DNA of 64,000 bases, taken from the NCBI RefSeq assembly GCF_014646075.1, contig NZ_BMMT01000012.1, forward strand, positions 62,001 to 126,000, written 5' to 3'. Below are positions 17,975 to 29,500 of the stretch, in pieces. Both the position numbers and the translations under genes were made by a program. How positions within the stretch are numbered: position 1 is the stretch's first letter; every line of letters begins with the position of its first letter. The notes under the pieces were generated by a model. It saw nothing but the letters and a program-made list of their open reading frames with translations, was not told where the DNA came from and ran no database searches. Source of the stretch: Saccharopolyspora thermophila. GTDB taxonomy: Bacteria; Actinomycetota; Actinomycetes; Mycobacteriales; Pseudonocardiaceae.

Positions 17975-19179
17975 CAGCGCACCTGCCGCTTCTCGGCGCG
18001 CTCCCGCAGCGACGCCAGGTAGCCGTCGACGTTGCGCCGGGTCTCCGGCAGCGAGTCGCCGCCGAACTTCTCCAGCGCCGCCTCCGCCAGCACCAGCGCG
18101 ACCATCGCCTCGGCCACGACGGCGGCGCGCGGCACCGCGGTGATGTCGGAGCGCTGGTGCATGGCCTGCGCCGGTTCACCGGTCGCCATGTCCACAGTGG
18201 CCAGTGCGCGCGGCAGGCTGGAGATCGGTTTCTTGGCGGCGCGGACGATGAGCGGTTCGCCGTTGGTGATGCCGCCCTCCAGGCCACCGGCCCGGTTGCT
18301 GCCGCGGCGGACCCACTTCTCGCCCTCCGCCGGGAAGATCTCGTCGTGCGCGGCGCTGCCGCGTCGGCGGGCGTTGGCGAAGCCCTCGCCGATCTCCACG
18401 CCCTTGATCGCCTGGATGCTCATCAGCGCACCGGCCAGCCGCGCATCCAGCTTGCGGTCCCAGTGCACGTGCGAGCCGATGCCCGGGGGCAGGTTGTAGG
18501 CGATCACCTCGACCACGCCGCCCAGCGTGTCGCCGTCCCGCTTGGCTGCCTCGACCTCGGCCATCATCGCCTCGGTCGCCGCGTCGCCGAACGCGCGGAC
18601 CGGGTTCTCGTCGATGGCCGCCAGGTCATCCGGGCCGGGCAGCACGTCGTGCTCGGCGTCGACCCCGCCAAGGCTGACCACGTGGCTGACGATCTCCACC
18701 CCGAGCAGCTGGCGCAGAAACTGCCGGGCCACCGTGCCGACCGCCACGCGCGCCGCGGTCTCCCGGGCGCTGGCGCGCTCCAGCACCGGCCGGGCCTCGT
18801 CGAAGCCGTACTTCTGCATGCCCGCCAGGTCGGCGTGCCCCGGGCGCGGGCGGGTCAGCGGCGCGTTGCGGGCCAGTGAGGACAGCACGTCCTCGTCGAC
18901 CGGGTCGGTCGCCATGACCTGCTCCCACTTGGGCCACTCGGTGTTGCCGATGCGGATCGCGACGGGGCCGCCCTGGGTGCGCCCGTGCCGGATGCCGCCG
19001 ATGATCTCCAGCTCGTCGGCCTCGAAGTTCATCCGCGGGCTGCGACCGAAGCCGAGCTTGCGCCGCTCCAGCTGGGCCGCGATGTCGGAGGAGGTCACCT
19101 CGACTCCGGCCACCATGCCTTCCAGCACCGCCACCAGGGCGGGGCCATGCGATTCTCCAGCGGTCATCCAGCGCAGCAC
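17974..19179 (-). CDS. aroC: Chorismate synthase
   Basis: Last enzyme of the shikimate pathway, an FMN-dependent lyase giving chorismate. It has 401 residues from GTG 19179 ([22 protein letters not shown]), which matches the conserved N-terminus of the family; six extra codons upstream are also open. FMN- and substrate-binding segments include [33 protein letters not shown], the [12 protein letters not shown] signature and a terminal [20 protein letters not shown]. It is first in the aro unit, so its own promoter should lie in the 126-base gap to the prepilin peptidase. Confidence 0.95.
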   Translation of the reverse strand: MLRWMTAGESHGPALVAVLEGMVAGVEVTSSDIAAQLERRKLGFGRSPRMNFEADELEIIGGIRHGRTQGGPVAIRIGNTEWPKWEQVMATDPVDEDVLSSLARNAPLTRPRPGHADLAGMQKYGFDEARPVLERASARETAARVAVGTVARQFLRQLLGVEIVSHVVSLGGVDAEHDVLPGPDDLAAIDENPVRAFGDAATEAMMAEVEAAKRDGDTLGGVVEVIAYNLPPGIGSHVHWDRKLDARLAGALMSIQAIKGVEIGEGFANARRRGSAAHDEIFPAEGEKWVRRGSNRAGGLEGGITNGEPLIVRAAKKPISSLPRALATVDMATGEPAQAMHQRSDITAVPRAAVVAEAMVALVLAEAALEKFGGDSLPETRRNVDGYLASLRERAEKRQVR

Positions 19180-19236
19180 GCCTATAGATCCTGCCACGCT
19201 GCGCCGCCGGTCAAACCTCCTGGGGTCGAAACCCCG

Positions 19237-19274
19237 GGCTGGTCAGGCTCCCGGGGCCGGGGCCGTGACCAGCC
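19237..19274 (-). terminator. Hairpin terminator after the prepilin peptidase
   Basis: GGCTGGTCA (19237-19245) and TGACCAGCC (19266-19274) are perfectly complementary, and the GC-rich loop pairs further. It lies 32 bases past the peptidase stop and ahead of aroC, which suggests that aroC is transcribed separately. Confidence 0.6.
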
Positions 19275-19305
19275 GAACGGGTACCGGCGCGGTCGGCCCG
19301 CCCGC

Positions 19306-19983
19306 TCAGCCGCCGGGTCCCACCACGACAGCCAACCAGGCCGGGGCGAGCATGGCGGGGCCGTGCGGAACGCCGCCGCGCGTCCGCAGCGCGACGAGCA
19401 ACGTGGACAGCGCCGCCACCGCCATCACCGCGAGCACCGCCACCGGCGACACCGCACCCACCACGGTCCCGAGGCTGCCCGCCAGCTTCACGTCACCGGG
19501 CCCCATCGAGCGCGGCGCCACCACGCGCACCAGCAGGTACGTCCCGGCGAACAGCACCACGCCGCCGACCGCACCGCCGAGCACCCCTGGCCGCTGTGTC
19601 GCCGCACCGCACACCAGCACCGCCGCCACCGGGCAGGCGGGCAACGTCAAAACGTCGGGGAGTCTGGCGGCCCGCACGTCGCACACCACGAGCAGCACGG
19701 CGAGCCAGCCGAGCAGCAGCGGAACCGGCGCCCACCACACCGGCATGCCACCGGCCACGCGGACGGCGACCACGGTCCACAGCAGACCCACCGCCGCTTC
19801 GCAGCACCACCGGGGCGGGACCACACCCCGGCGCGCCGACAGCAGCACCACCCGACCGACCCACCCGGCACCGAACCCGGCGGCCGCCCCGACCCCTACG
19901 AGCGCAAGCACCCCACCAGCGTCCGGCCACCACCGCCGAACCACGGGCACCAGCACCGCGAACCCGCGCGTGTCGGGCCACAT
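19306..19983 (-). CDS. A24-family prepilin peptidase, single-domain form
   Basis: A 225-residue polytopic membrane aspartyl protease expected to cleave leader peptides of type IV/Flp-like prepilins. The two catalytic aspartates are D102 (VVCDVRAARLPD) and D164 (MGPGDVKLAG), matching the D-x6-xPD and GxGD motifs. The cysteine-rich N-methyltransferase domain of classical PilD is missing, as is usual in actinomycetes. No pilin or tad genes are near. A homologue sits beside aroE in M. tuberculosis (Rv2551c); here a PTS island separates the two. Confidence 0.88.
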   Translation of the reverse strand: MWPDTRGFAVLVPVVRRWWPDAGGVLALVGVGAAAGFGAGWVGRVVLLSARRGVVPPRWCCEAAVGLLWTVVAVRVAGGMPVWWAPVPLLLGWLAVLLVVCDVRAARLPDVLTLPACPVAAVLVCGAATQRPGVLGGAVGGVVLFAGTYLLVRVVAPRSMGPGDVKLAGSLGTVVGAVSPVAVLAVMAVAALSTLLVALRTRGGVPHGPAMLAPAWLAVVVGPGG

Positions 19984-20027
19984 GGCCAGGACCCTTCGAC
20001 CACGCGGAAGGGCGCTCCGGTCGGGTG

Positions 20028-20480
20028 TCAGTCCACGACGAACAACGGGTCCCCGGCGATGACCTGGCCGTCCTCGCGCAGGTCCGCCAGCGCCTCCGGC
20101 ACCACGTCCAGCGCGATCACCGGGCAGATCGAGGAGTGGCCGTGCGACTCCACCTCGGTGGGGTCCCAGGTGACGATCCGCTGCCCCGCCTGCACCACGT
20201 CGCCCTTGGCCACGTGCAGTTCGAAGCCCTCGCCCTTCAACTTCACCGTGTCGATGCCCAGGTGCACCAGGATCGCCGTGCCGTCGGACGTGGCGATCAC
20301 GAACGCGTGCGGGTGCAGGGTCGCCACCGTCCCGGCGACCGGAGCCACCGCGTCAGCCCGCCCGCCAGACGGCTTCACCGCCACCCCCGGTCCCACCATC
20401 GCCTGCGAGAACACCGGGTCGGGCACCTCGCTGAGCGCCGCCGCCAAGCCCTCGACCGGGCTGCCCACCTCGACGCTCAC
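20028..20480 (-). CDS. PTS glucose/GlcNAc-family enzyme IIA
   Basis: A 150-residue phosphocarrier of the Glc family (Crr-like) that passes phosphate from HPr to EIIB. The active-site His is H73 in ILVHLGIDTVKLKGEGF, and the supporting His lies in HPHAF (58). GTG 20480 overlaps the EIIB stop (GTGA), so the two are coupled. It belongs to the same sugar system as the EIIC across the gap. Sugar specificity is inferred from EIIC. Confidence 0.93.
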   Translation of the reverse strand: MSVEVGSPVEGLAAALSEVPDPVFSQAMVGPGVAVKPSGGRADAVAPVAGTVATLHPHAFVIATSDGTAILVHLGIDTVKLKGEGFELHVAKGDVVQAGQRIVTWDPTEVESHGHSSICPVIALDVVPEALADLREDGQVIAGDPLFVVD

Positions 20481-20713
20481 ATCAGGTCCTCGATGTCGCC
20501 GGCCAGCGTGTCCGCCTCCGGTCCCACCACCACCTGCACGATCGTGCCCTGGATCATCACGCCGTGCGCGCCGGCCGCCTTCAGCGCCGCCTCGTCGATG
20601 CGCGAACCGTCCTCGACCTCGCAGCGCAGCCGCGTGATGCACGGCTCGATCTCCACCACGTTGTCCCCGCCGCCCAGTGCGGCCAGGATCGCCGCGGCCT
20701 TGTCCTGAGCCAC
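20477..20713 (-). CDS. PTS glucose/GlcNAc-family enzyme IIB
   Basis: A 78-residue stand-alone EIIB domain. Cys25 in the motif IEPCITRLR is the phosphorylated residue, within the family's usual NVVEIEPCITRLRCEV block. GTG 20713 is chosen because GAAGGGAG lies six bases upstream; a longer frame upstream lacks family similarity. It is first in the leftward EIIB-EIIA pair, divergent from the regulator gene, with a dre-like site in its promoter. Confidence 0.9.
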   Translation of the reverse strand: MAQDKAAAILAALGGGDNVVEIEPCITRLRCEVEDGSRIDEAALKAAGAHGVMIQGTIVQVVVGPEADTLAGDIEDLM

Positions 20714-20851
20714 CCCGTGCTCCCTTCGTCCTGCCTCGACGCAGGCTTGCGCACCGCGCCGTGACGATCTTGCTCCAGACGGTGTCGATGCGGCAACGAA
20801 GCCCGGACCGCCTTGACACCCCATCTCCTGACGGCGCATTGTTCGCAACCG

Positions 20852-20867
20852 ACTGGTTTAGACCGGA
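20852..20867. promoter_or_regulatory. dre-like DasR operator
   Basis: ACTGGTTTAGACCGGA differs at a few positions from the DasR-responsive element ACTGGTCTAGACCACT known from Streptomyces. It lies between the EIIB start and the GntR/HutC regulator, where DasR sites are found in related PTS clusters. Control by glucosamine-6-phosphate is inferred from that system. Confidence 0.7.
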
Positions 20868-20888
20868 CAGTACCAACCCGGTGCGCCG

Positions 20889-20910
20889 GGTGAACAGGCT
20901 CATGTTCACC
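20889..20910. promoter_or_regulatory. GGTGAACA-N6-TGTTCACC perfect palindrome
   Basis: A perfect 8-bp inverted repeat with a six-base spacer, 46 bases upstream of the GntR gene start and 22 bases past the dre-like site. The spacing does not match the LexA box (GAAC-N4-GTTC). It is a candidate second operator, perhaps for a carbon-catabolite regulator. Confidence 0.5.
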
Positions 20911-20956
20911 CCGGCGACCAGCGCCCACAAGGCACCGGTCGTGCGAGGGAGGCAGG

Positions 20957-21754
20957 GTGGCCGAACGACGAGCAGCACCGGGCGAGGCGCGCACGGACGT
21001 CCTGCGCGACGGCCCGACACCGAAGCACGCCCAGCTGCGGGAGATCCTCCGCAAGCTGGCGGGCGAGGAACTGCTGCCCGGCTCGCCGGTACCGTCCGAA
21101 CGCGACCTCGCCGCCCGCTACGGCGTCTCCCGGCTGACCGTCCGCGAAGCCGTCGGTCACCTGGTCGCCGAAGGACTGCTGGTGCGGGTCCGCGGCAAGG
21201 GCACCTTCACCACCCGGCCGCGGGTCGACTCCCAGCTGCACCTGGCGTCGTTCACCGAGGACATGCGCCGCCGCGGAATGCGCCCGGAGACCGTGGTGCT
21301 GGAAGCCGCCGAAGCGGTTCCCCCGCCCGGCACCGCGCGGGCCCTCGGCCTCGCCCCCGGCGAGCCCGCCTACCGGCTGTCCCGGCTGCGCAAGGCCAAC
21401 GGCGCGCCGATGGCGGTGGAGCGCGGCTGGTACCACGCGGCGGCGCTGCCCGGCCTGCTCGACCACGACCTCACCGGCTCGATCTACACGCTGCTGGCCC
21501 ACCGCTACGGGGTGCGGCTGGAAAGCGGCACCCAGACGGTGCTCGCCGAGGGCACCGACGCCGAGACCGCGCGGCTGCTCGGCGTGCGCACCGGCAGTCC
21601 CGCCCTGGTGTTCCGTCGGGTCGCCACCGCCCAGGGCCAGCCGATTGAGGACATGACGTCCTGGTACCGCGGCGACCTGTACCAGGTGACCATGCAGCTG
21701 GACCGCAACTCCGACGGTTCCGGCCACCACCGCCCCACCCGGCGCCCCACATGA
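20957..21754 (+). CDS. GntR/HutC-family regulator, DasR-like
   Basis: A 265-residue regulator. The N-terminal winged HTH (about 22-88) contains GSPVPSERDLAARYGVSRLTVREAVGHLVAEGLL and KGTFTTRPRV. The C-terminal UTRA effector domain includes LHLASFTEDMRRRGMRPE, where the FTED-M-RG pattern matches DasR/NagR proteins that sense amino-sugar phosphates. GTG 20957 follows AGGGAGG. It lies between the two halves of a GlcNAc-type PTS, with a dre-like site in its promoter. Function as the local DasR is likely; a genome may hold paralogues, so no symbol is given. Confidence 0.88.
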   Translation: MAERRAAPGEARTDVLRDGPTPKHAQLREILRKLAGEELLPGSPVPSERDLAARYGVSRLTVREAVGHLVAEGLLVRVRGKGTFTTRPRVDSQLHLASFTEDMRRRGMRPETVVLEAAEAVPPPGTARALGLAPGEPAYRLSRLRKANGAPMAVERGWYHAAALPGLLDHDLTGSIYTLLAHRYGVRLESGTQTVLAEGTDAETARLLGVRTGSPALVFRRVATAQGQPIEDMTSWYRGDLYQVTMQLDRNSDGSGHHRPTRRPT

Positions 21755-21797
21755 GCGGGCCCCGACGACCCGGTGTCCACGACACAGGAGGTAACCG

Positions 21798-23060
21798 ATG
21801 AGTGCCAGCGCCAACGCGGCGAGCGGCAACAAGAGAGGACTGGCCCTGCTGCAACGGCTGGGCCGGAGCCTGATGCTGCCGATCGCCGTCCTGCCCGCCG
21901 CCGCACTGCTGTCCCGTCTGGGCCAGCCGGACCTGCTCGGGGAGAAGGGCCTGGGGAGCGCGCTGCCCTGGCTGCGACCCGTGGCCGGGGTGATCGGCGC
22001 GGCGGGCGACGCGTTGTTCAACTACCTGCCGCTGCTGTTCGCCATCGGTGTGGCCATCGGCTTCGCCAAGAAGGCCGACGGCTCCACGGCGCTGTCCGGC
22101 GCGGTCGGTTACCTGGTGCTGTCCGGGGTCCTGTGGGAGATCACCGGCACCGAAGCGGACAAGTCGTTCAACAAGGGCCCGTACGGCGTGCTCGGCGGCA
22201 TCATCGCCGGGTTGACCGCGGCGTGGCTGTGGCAGCGCTACCACCGCATCAAGCTGCCCGACTACCTGGGCTTCTTCGGCGGTCGCCGGTTCGTGCCGAT
22301 CGTCACCGCGTTCGCCATGGTCGTCGCGGGCGTGGTGCTGGGCCTGCTGTTCCCGGTGTTCGACAGGGTGCTGACCGCCTTCAGCGACGCGGTGACGCAG
22401 AACGCGGTGATCGGCGGCGGCATCTACGGCGTGATCAACCGGCTGCTGCTGCCGTTCGGCCTGCACCACATCCCGAACAACGTGGTCTGGTTCCTCTTCG
22501 GCGACTACCACGGTGAGAAGGGCGACATCGCCCGGTTCTTCGCCGGCGACCCGACCGCGGGCGGGTTCATGACCGGTTTCTTCCCGATCTTCATGTTCGC
22601 CCTGCCCGCCGCGGCGCTGGCCATCTGGCAGAGCGCCAAGCCGTCGCAGCGCAAGGTCGTCGGCGGCGTGATGATCTCGGTGGCGTTCACCTCCTTCCTC
22701 ACCGGCATCACCGAGCCGCTGGAGTTCTCCTTCATCTTCGTGGCCTGGCCGCTGCTGCTGATCCACGCGGTGCTCACCGGCACCGCGCTGGCGCTGGTCA
22801 ACGCGCTGGACATCCACTCCGGCTTCGGGTTCTCCGCAGGTGCCATCGACTACGTGCTCAACTTCGGCATCTCGCAGAACTCGCTGTGGCTGATCCCGAT
22901 CGGCCTGGGCTACGCGGTCGTCTACTACTTCGTGTTCCGGTTCGCGATCACGAAGTGGAACCTGCGCACCCCGGGCCGTGAGGAGGACGACACCGACAGC
23001 GGCACCACCGGCGCGGATAATTCCGGGCAGCAGGCCGCATCGGGTTCCGAGAAGAGCTGA
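21798..23060 (+). CDS. PTS enzyme IIC, N-acetylglucosamine type
   Basis: A 420-residue membrane permease of the Glc PTS family, about ten membrane segments. The substrate-site motif GLHHIPNNVVWFLFGDY (from 221) and the conserved GITEPLEFSF (from 303) are typical of GlcNAc/glucose EIIC, with closer resemblance to NagE-type proteins (inference from memory of the motifs). It lacks fused IIB and IIA, which are encoded separately across the regulator. ATG 21798 follows an AGGAGG site. The acidic, low-complexity C-terminal tail is cytoplasmic. Confidence 0.92.
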   Translation: MSASANAASGNKRGLALLQRLGRSLMLPIAVLPAAALLSRLGQPDLLGEKGLGSALPWLRPVAGVIGAAGDALFNYLPLLFAIGVAIGFAKKADGSTALSGAVGYLVLSGVLWEITGTEADKSFNKGPYGVLGGIIAGLTAAWLWQRYHRIKLPDYLGFFGGRRFVPIVTAFAMVVAGVVLGLLFPVFDRVLTAFSDAVTQNAVIGGGIYGVINRLLLPFGLHHIPNNVVWFLFGDYHGEKGDIARFFAGDPTAGGFMTGFFPIFMFALPAAALAIWQSAKPSQRKVVGGVMISVAFTSFLTGITEPLEFSFIFVAWPLLLIHAVLTGTALALVNALDIHSGFGFSAGAIDYVLNFGISQNSLWLIPIGLGYAVVYYFVFRFAITKWNLRTPGREEDDTDSGTTGADNSGQQAASGSEKS

Positions 23061-23092
23061 TTCCCCCCCATTTTCCGACGAAACGGAGAGCC

Positions 23093-23362
23093 ATGCTGGA
23101 GCGACGGGTCACCGTGGCGAGCAAGGTCGGGCTGCACGCCCGCCCGGCGGCGCTCGTGGCCAAGGCCGCGGCGGCGCAGCCGGTGAAGATCATGATCCGC
23201 AAGGACGACACCGACCCGGTGGAGGCGGGCAGCATCCTCGGGCTGATGACCCTGGGTGCGGCACACGGCGACGAGGTGGTGCTGGCCGCCGAGGGCGAGG
23301 GCGCCGAGGCGGCGCTGGAGCACGTCGCCCGACTCGTCGCCACGGACCTCGACAACAACTGA
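23093..23362 (+). CDS. ptsH: PTS phosphocarrier protein HPr
   Basis: General phosphocarrier, 89 residues. Active His15 lies in KVGLHARPAA, and the regulatory serine of the family aligns with Ser47 in EAGSILGLMTLG. It lies 32 bases downstream of EIIC and is probably co-transcribed. Enzyme I (ptsI), the phosphate donor to HPr, is not in this window and must be elsewhere. Confidence 0.95.
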   Translation: MLERRVTVASKVGLHARPAALVAKAAAAQPVKIMIRKDDTDPVEAGSILGLMTLGAAHGDEVVLAAEGEGAEAALEHVARLVATDLDNN

Positions 23363-23372
23363 TCCGCCGACC

Positions 23373-23400
23373 AACGGTCCCCCCGCCGCGGGGGACCGTT
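23373..23400. terminator. Strong bidirectional hairpin between ptsH and aroE
   Basis: AACGGTCCCCC and GGGGGACCGTT form an 11-bp perfect stem around a six-base loop, 10 bases past the ptsH stop and 17 bases from the converging aroE stop. The position and symmetry suit termination in both directions. Confidence 0.8.
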
Positions 23401-23417
23401 GCCGGGACATCACGTCT

Positions 23418-24272
23418 TTAGAGCGGGAGCGGGACCACGCCGCCGGTGGCGGCGGCGAGCGCGTCGCGCATGGCCTCGCGGGGCGCCGGGCGACCGGTGA
23501 ACTGCTCGACCTGGCCAAACGCCTGGTGCAGCAGCATGTCCAGGCCGGTGGCCACCCGACCGCCCGCGGCCGCGACCGCCGCGGCCACCGGCGTGGGCCA
23601 CGGGTGGTAGACGACGTCCAGCAGGCACCGGGCCCTGGCCAGCTCCGCGGCCCGCGCGTCCAGCACCCCCGCGGGCAGTGTCGACACCACGACGTCGGCA
23701 TCAGCCGCCGCATCGGCGAGCACGATCCGGTCCAGCCGCTCGACGCGGACCTCCAACCCGACCCGCTCCGCGGTGCGCACCGCCTGCTCTGCGCGCGCCG
23801 GTTCCCGCACCGCCAGCACCACCTCGACCAGACCGAGGTCGGCAAACGCCGCAAGGGCCGCGGCGGCGGTGCCGCCCGCGCCCAGGATCAGCCCGCGGCG
23901 GCCGGTGGTGAACCCGCCCGCGCTGCGCAGCGCACCCACGACCCCGTCGATGTCGGTGCAGTCCGCCACCCAGCTGCCGTCTTCCCGGTGTACCAGGGTG
24001 TTCGCCGCACCGACGGCCGCAGCACGGTCGCTGACCTCGGCCGCGACCGACAGCGCCGCCCGCTTACCGGGCATGGTCACCGACAGCCCAACCCACTCGG
24101 GGCCGAGGCCCGCGACGAACTCCACCAGCCGCTCGGCGTCGGCCTCGACCCGTTCGTAGGTCCAGTCACGCAGGCCCAGCGCGGCGTAGGCCGCGCCGTG
24201 CAACACCGGGGACAGCGAGTGCTCGATCGGCGAACCGAGCACCGCCGCCCTTCTGACCTCAGAACGCGCCAC
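23418..24272 (-). CDS. aroE: Shikimate dehydrogenase
   Basis: NADP-dependent reduction of 3-dehydroshikimate to shikimate. It has 284 residues. The substrate-binding N-terminal domain shows GSPIEHSLSPVLH and the catalytic Lys70 in VTMPGK, with ANTLV and CTDIDG completing the site. The cofactor motif LGAGGTAAAAL lies near 131-141. The start GTG lies 14 bases inside the mltG coding end, so the gene is coupled to the alaS-ruvX-mltG run. The order aroE-mltG-ruvX-alaS is conserved in actinobacteria. Confidence 0.93.
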   Translation of the reverse strand: MARSEVRRAAVLGSPIEHSLSPVLHGAAYAALGLRDWTYERVEADAERLVEFVAGLGPEWVGLSVTMPGKRAALSVAAEVSDRAAAVGAANTLVHREDGSWVADCTDIDGVVGALRSAGGFTTGRRGLILGAGGTAAAALAAFADLGLVEVVLAVREPARAEQAVRTAERVGLEVRVERLDRIVLADAAADADVVVSTLPAGVLDARAAELARARCLLDVVYHPWPTPVAAAVAAAGGRVATGLDMLLHQAFGQVEQFTGRPAPREAMRDALAAATGGVVPLPL

Positions 24273-25464
24273 GGGCCCGGGCCTCCGCGATGTACGCCTC
24301 GTGCTGCTGCGGGGTTTCGGCGAAGCAGGACGTGCCGTCCGGGTAGCACTTCACGAAGTACTTCCAGCGTCCCTCGGCCGGCCTTTCCGCCGCCGCGATC
24401 GCCTCCTTGGAGGGCGAGGAGATCGGGGTCGGTGGCAGGCCGTAGTTCAGGTAGGTGTTGTACGGCCCCGGCCGCGCCCGGTCCTCCGGTTTGGTCAGCA
24501 GCGTCGGCTTGTCCAGCGGGTAGTTGATCGTCGAGTCCAGCCCGAGCCGCATGACCGGGTGCGTGAGCCGGTTGTGGATCACCCGGGAGATCTGCGGGAA
24601 GTCCTTGGTGATGCCCTCGCTCTGCACCAGCGACGCGATGATCAGCAGCTCGTACGGGCTGTGCCCGGTGCCCTCGGCCGCCTGCGGCAGGCCCGCGACC
24701 TCCAGCACCGCCGCCGACCGCGTGACGACGTCGCGCAGCACGTTCTCCGCGGACTCGCCCGGCTTCACGTCGTAGACGCCGGGCATGATCAGGCCCTCCA
24801 GCCGCCGCTTCGGCTCTGCCTTCGAGGCATCCGCGATCGCCCACTCCGGCACACCCAGCGACGCCAGGTCGGCGGTCTCGGCGACCCGGAACATCTCCTC
24901 GGGAGTGGTGCAGGTGGGGTTCTTGCCAACGCAGGTGGCCTCGGCGAGCCGCCGCAGGATACCCGCGGTGCGTCCGCCGTCGGGGGCCGCCTGGTCCTCC
25001 AGGCGCATGCCGCCGCGGACCTCGACCCGGCCGACCTTCGCGTCGTCGGACAGGATGTGCGTCACCGCGGCCTGCCCGGACATCCTGGTGCGCATCAGGT
25101 AGTAACCGGGCTGGATGCTGTTGATCCGCCGGTTCTGCTCGGCGGCCTTGGTGAACGCCTTGGTGCTGGCCACCACGTCCTGCTGCGCCAGGGTGCGGCC
25201 GATGGCGCTGACCGTGTCGCCGGGCTTGACCTCGACGACCACCTCGCCGGTGCCTTCGCCCTCGTAGTCCTCGTAGGACCCGATCTGCAGGATCTGGCTG
25301 GCCCCGTAGAGCACGCCACCGCCGACCAGCAGCAGCACGAACAGACCCGCCAGGGCGGTCACCGTGCGGCGGCGCTTTCGGCGGCGGAACCCCTCCGGAT
25401 CCGGGGCGCGCCGCCGCCGGTCGTCGCCGGGATCGTCCGCGAACAGTCCAAGCTCGTCGCTCAC
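24259..25464 (-). CDS. mltG: Endolytic murein transglycosylase MltG
   Basis: A 401-residue, inner-membrane-anchored lytic transglycosylase that cuts nascent glycan strands. A basic cytoplasmic N-terminus (FRRRKRRR) is followed by one membrane segment near 45-65. The YceG domain carries [13 protein letters not shown], where the last Glu aligns with catalytic Glu218 of E. coli MltG, and [15 protein letters not shown] 25464 overlaps the ruvX stop (GTGA). It is co-transcribed with ruvX and aroE. Confidence 0.92.
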   Translation of the reverse strand: MSDELGLFADDPGDDRRRRAPDPEGFRRRKRRRTVTALAGLFVLLLVGGGVLYGASQILQIGSYEDYEGEGTGEVVVEVKPGDTVSAIGRTLAQQDVVASTKAFTKAAEQNRRINSIQPGYYLMRTRMSGQAAVTHILSDDAKVGRVEVRGGMRLEDQAAPDGGRTAGILRRLAEATCVGKNPTCTTPEEMFRVAETADLASLGVPEWAIADASKAEPKRRLEGLIMPGVYDVKPGESAENVLRDVVTRSAAVLEVAGLPQAAEGTGHSPYELLIIASLVQSEGITKDFPQISRVIHNRLTHPVMRLGLDSTINYPLDKPTLLTKPEDRARPGPYNTYLNYGLPPTPISSPSKEAIAAAERPAEGRWKYFVKCYPDGTSCFAETPQQHEAYIAEARARGAF

Positions 25465-25936
25465 GAAAGGTCCTCTCGTGTGTGCTGCCCCCGACCGTCC
25501 AACCACGCCTGCAGGATCTCCACCGCAGCCGCCTGGTCCACCACGGCGCGCTGCTTCTTCCCCCGCACGCCGCGCTGAGACAACATCCGGCTGACCGTCA
25601 CGGTCGTCAACCGCTCGTCGGCGAAGCGCACCGGGACCGGTGCGATCAGTTCCGCGAGCGCCGTGCCGTAGGCCCGCGCCGCCTCCGCGGCGGCGCCGTG
25701 CCGACCGGCCAGCGTCTTCGGCATGCCGACGACGACCTCCACCACGTCGTGCTCGGCGACGAGTTCGGCGAGCCGACGCAGGTCCGCGCCGCCCGCCTCG
25801 TCGCGCTGGAGGGTGATCAACGGGGTCGCCAGCATCGGGGTGGGGTCGCTGAGCGCAACACCGACCCGGACCGCACCGACGTCCACACCGAGACGCCGAC
25901 CCGGCCCGGGGTCCGCACCACCCTGCCGGTGCTCGT

Positions 25937-25940
<4 letters not shown>
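25461..25940 (-). CDS. ruvX: Holliday junction resolvase-like RuvX (YqgF)
   Basis: A 159-residue RNase H-fold nuclease linked to pre-16S rRNA processing or recombination. The motif [18 protein letters not shown] holds the first catalytic Asp. The second acidic position lies in [11 protein letters not shown], and the third in [19 protein letters not shown] 25940 overlaps the alaS stop (GTGA), and its own stop overlaps mltG, so the three are tightly coupled. Confidence 0.9.
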
Positions 25941-28609
<2,669 letters not shown>

Positions 28610-28688
28610 GGTGGAATCCTCGGGGAAGTCAGCGGGTGGACACGGCTGGCGGGTTCCGGCGGACAGCTGGCGGCGCGGTGCGCCGACG

Positions 28689-28988
28689 TCAGCGGCCCGC
28701 CCGACGAGCTCGCCGCCCGTTGGTCGCGTCCGGCGCCCCGTCTATCCGGCGGAACTGCACGGTCTCGGCGTTGCGGTCCACCACGTCCTGCAGTTCCTGC
28801 TCCCGCTCCTGCATGCCGGCGCGGACGTCCGCGCCGAACGAGCCGACGGCACCGGCCAGCTCCCGGACCGCGCCGCCCAGCTGCTCGGCCATCCCGACGG
28901 GGGTCGCCTTGCGCGCGGTCTCGTTGAGCTTGCGGCTCACCGCGATCCCGGCGGCCACACCGGCCCCGAACCAGAACAGGCGCCTCAC
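28689..28988 (-). CDS. Small membrane-associated protein, DUF6167-like
   Basis: A 99-residue actinobacterial protein of unknown function. It begins MRRLFWFGAGVAAGIAVSRKLNETA, a single short hydrophobic helix followed by an amphipathic helical stretch and a basic tail (RRARRAGR). GTG 28988 overlaps the upstream DUF948 gene (GTGA). Conserved placement just before alaS is seen in related genomes (recalled, not checked). The family name is assigned from the N-terminal pattern only. Confidence 0.7.
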   Translation of the reverse strand: MRRLFWFGAGVAAGIAVSRKLNETARKATPVGMAEQLGGAVRELAGAVGSFGADVRAGMQEREQELQDVVDRNAETVQFRRIDGAPDATNGRRARRAGR

Positions 28989-29395
28989 TTGCGCCCCCCT
29001 TTGGTCTTGCGGCGGTTGCGACTCTCGCTCACGGGCTGCTGCCTGCGCTTGCGGCGGGCCCGGAGTGCCTTGCTGACCCCGTAGGAGAAGGCCGCCGTCT
29101 TCACCAACGGCCCACCCAGTGTAGCCGTGAACAGGGAGGACAACGCCGAGACGTTGCCGCTGATGGTCTTGGCGTTGGCGGTGATGCCGTCGACCCGCTC
29201 GAGCTGGGTGTTGACATGGTTGATGGTCGAGTTCGCACCGGTGAACAGCGGCTCGGAGTTCTCGTGCGCCTTGCGGATCGCGATGGTCGCCTCGTCCAGC
29301 GTACGGCCGAGCTTGATCAGCGGGATCGCCAGCAGTACAACCAGCAGCACGAACGCTCCGGCGGCGATCAGCGCGGCGATCTGCGTGGGCGTCAC
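28985..29395 (-). CDS. DUF948 family membrane protein
   Basis: A 136-residue protein with one N-terminal membrane helix (about 5-27, IAALIAAGAFVLLVVLLAIPLI), then a coiled-coil-like region (TLDEATIAIRKAHENSEPLFTGANSTINHVNTQLERVDGITANAKTISGN) and a very basic tail (RRKRRQQPVSESRNRRKTKGGRK). This layout fits DUF948. Its function is unknown. GTG 29395 follows GGGAGGG. It is coupled to the next small gene and probably leads the alaS transcript. Confidence 0.8.
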   Translation of the reverse strand: MTPTQIAALIAAGAFVLLVVLLAIPLIKLGRTLDEATIAIRKAHENSEPLFTGANSTINHVNTQLERVDGITANAKTISGNVSALSSLFTATLGGPLVKTAAFSYGVSKALRARRKRRQQPVSESRNRRKTKGGRK

Positions 29396-29431
29396 GTGCC
29401 CTCCCGAATGTCCACGTCAGGTCCGTCGGGA

Positions 29432-29448
29432 CCGGGGTGCGGCCCCGG
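29432..29448 (-). terminator. Short hairpin after the hydroxyacid dehydrogenase
   Basis: CCGGGG and CCCCGG pair around a five-base loop, 53 bases past the dehydrogenase stop and ahead of the DUF948 start. It is a plausible but short stem. Confidence 0.35.
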
Positions 29449-29500
29449 CCCGGTGATCGTGGGTCAGGTTACCGGGCGGGTCCGCCGCCTCCGCACCCGG

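Noticed and set aside
20889-20910. LexA box in the PTS promoter
   Set aside because: The spacer between GAAC and GTTC is eight bases, whereas the SOS box needs four.
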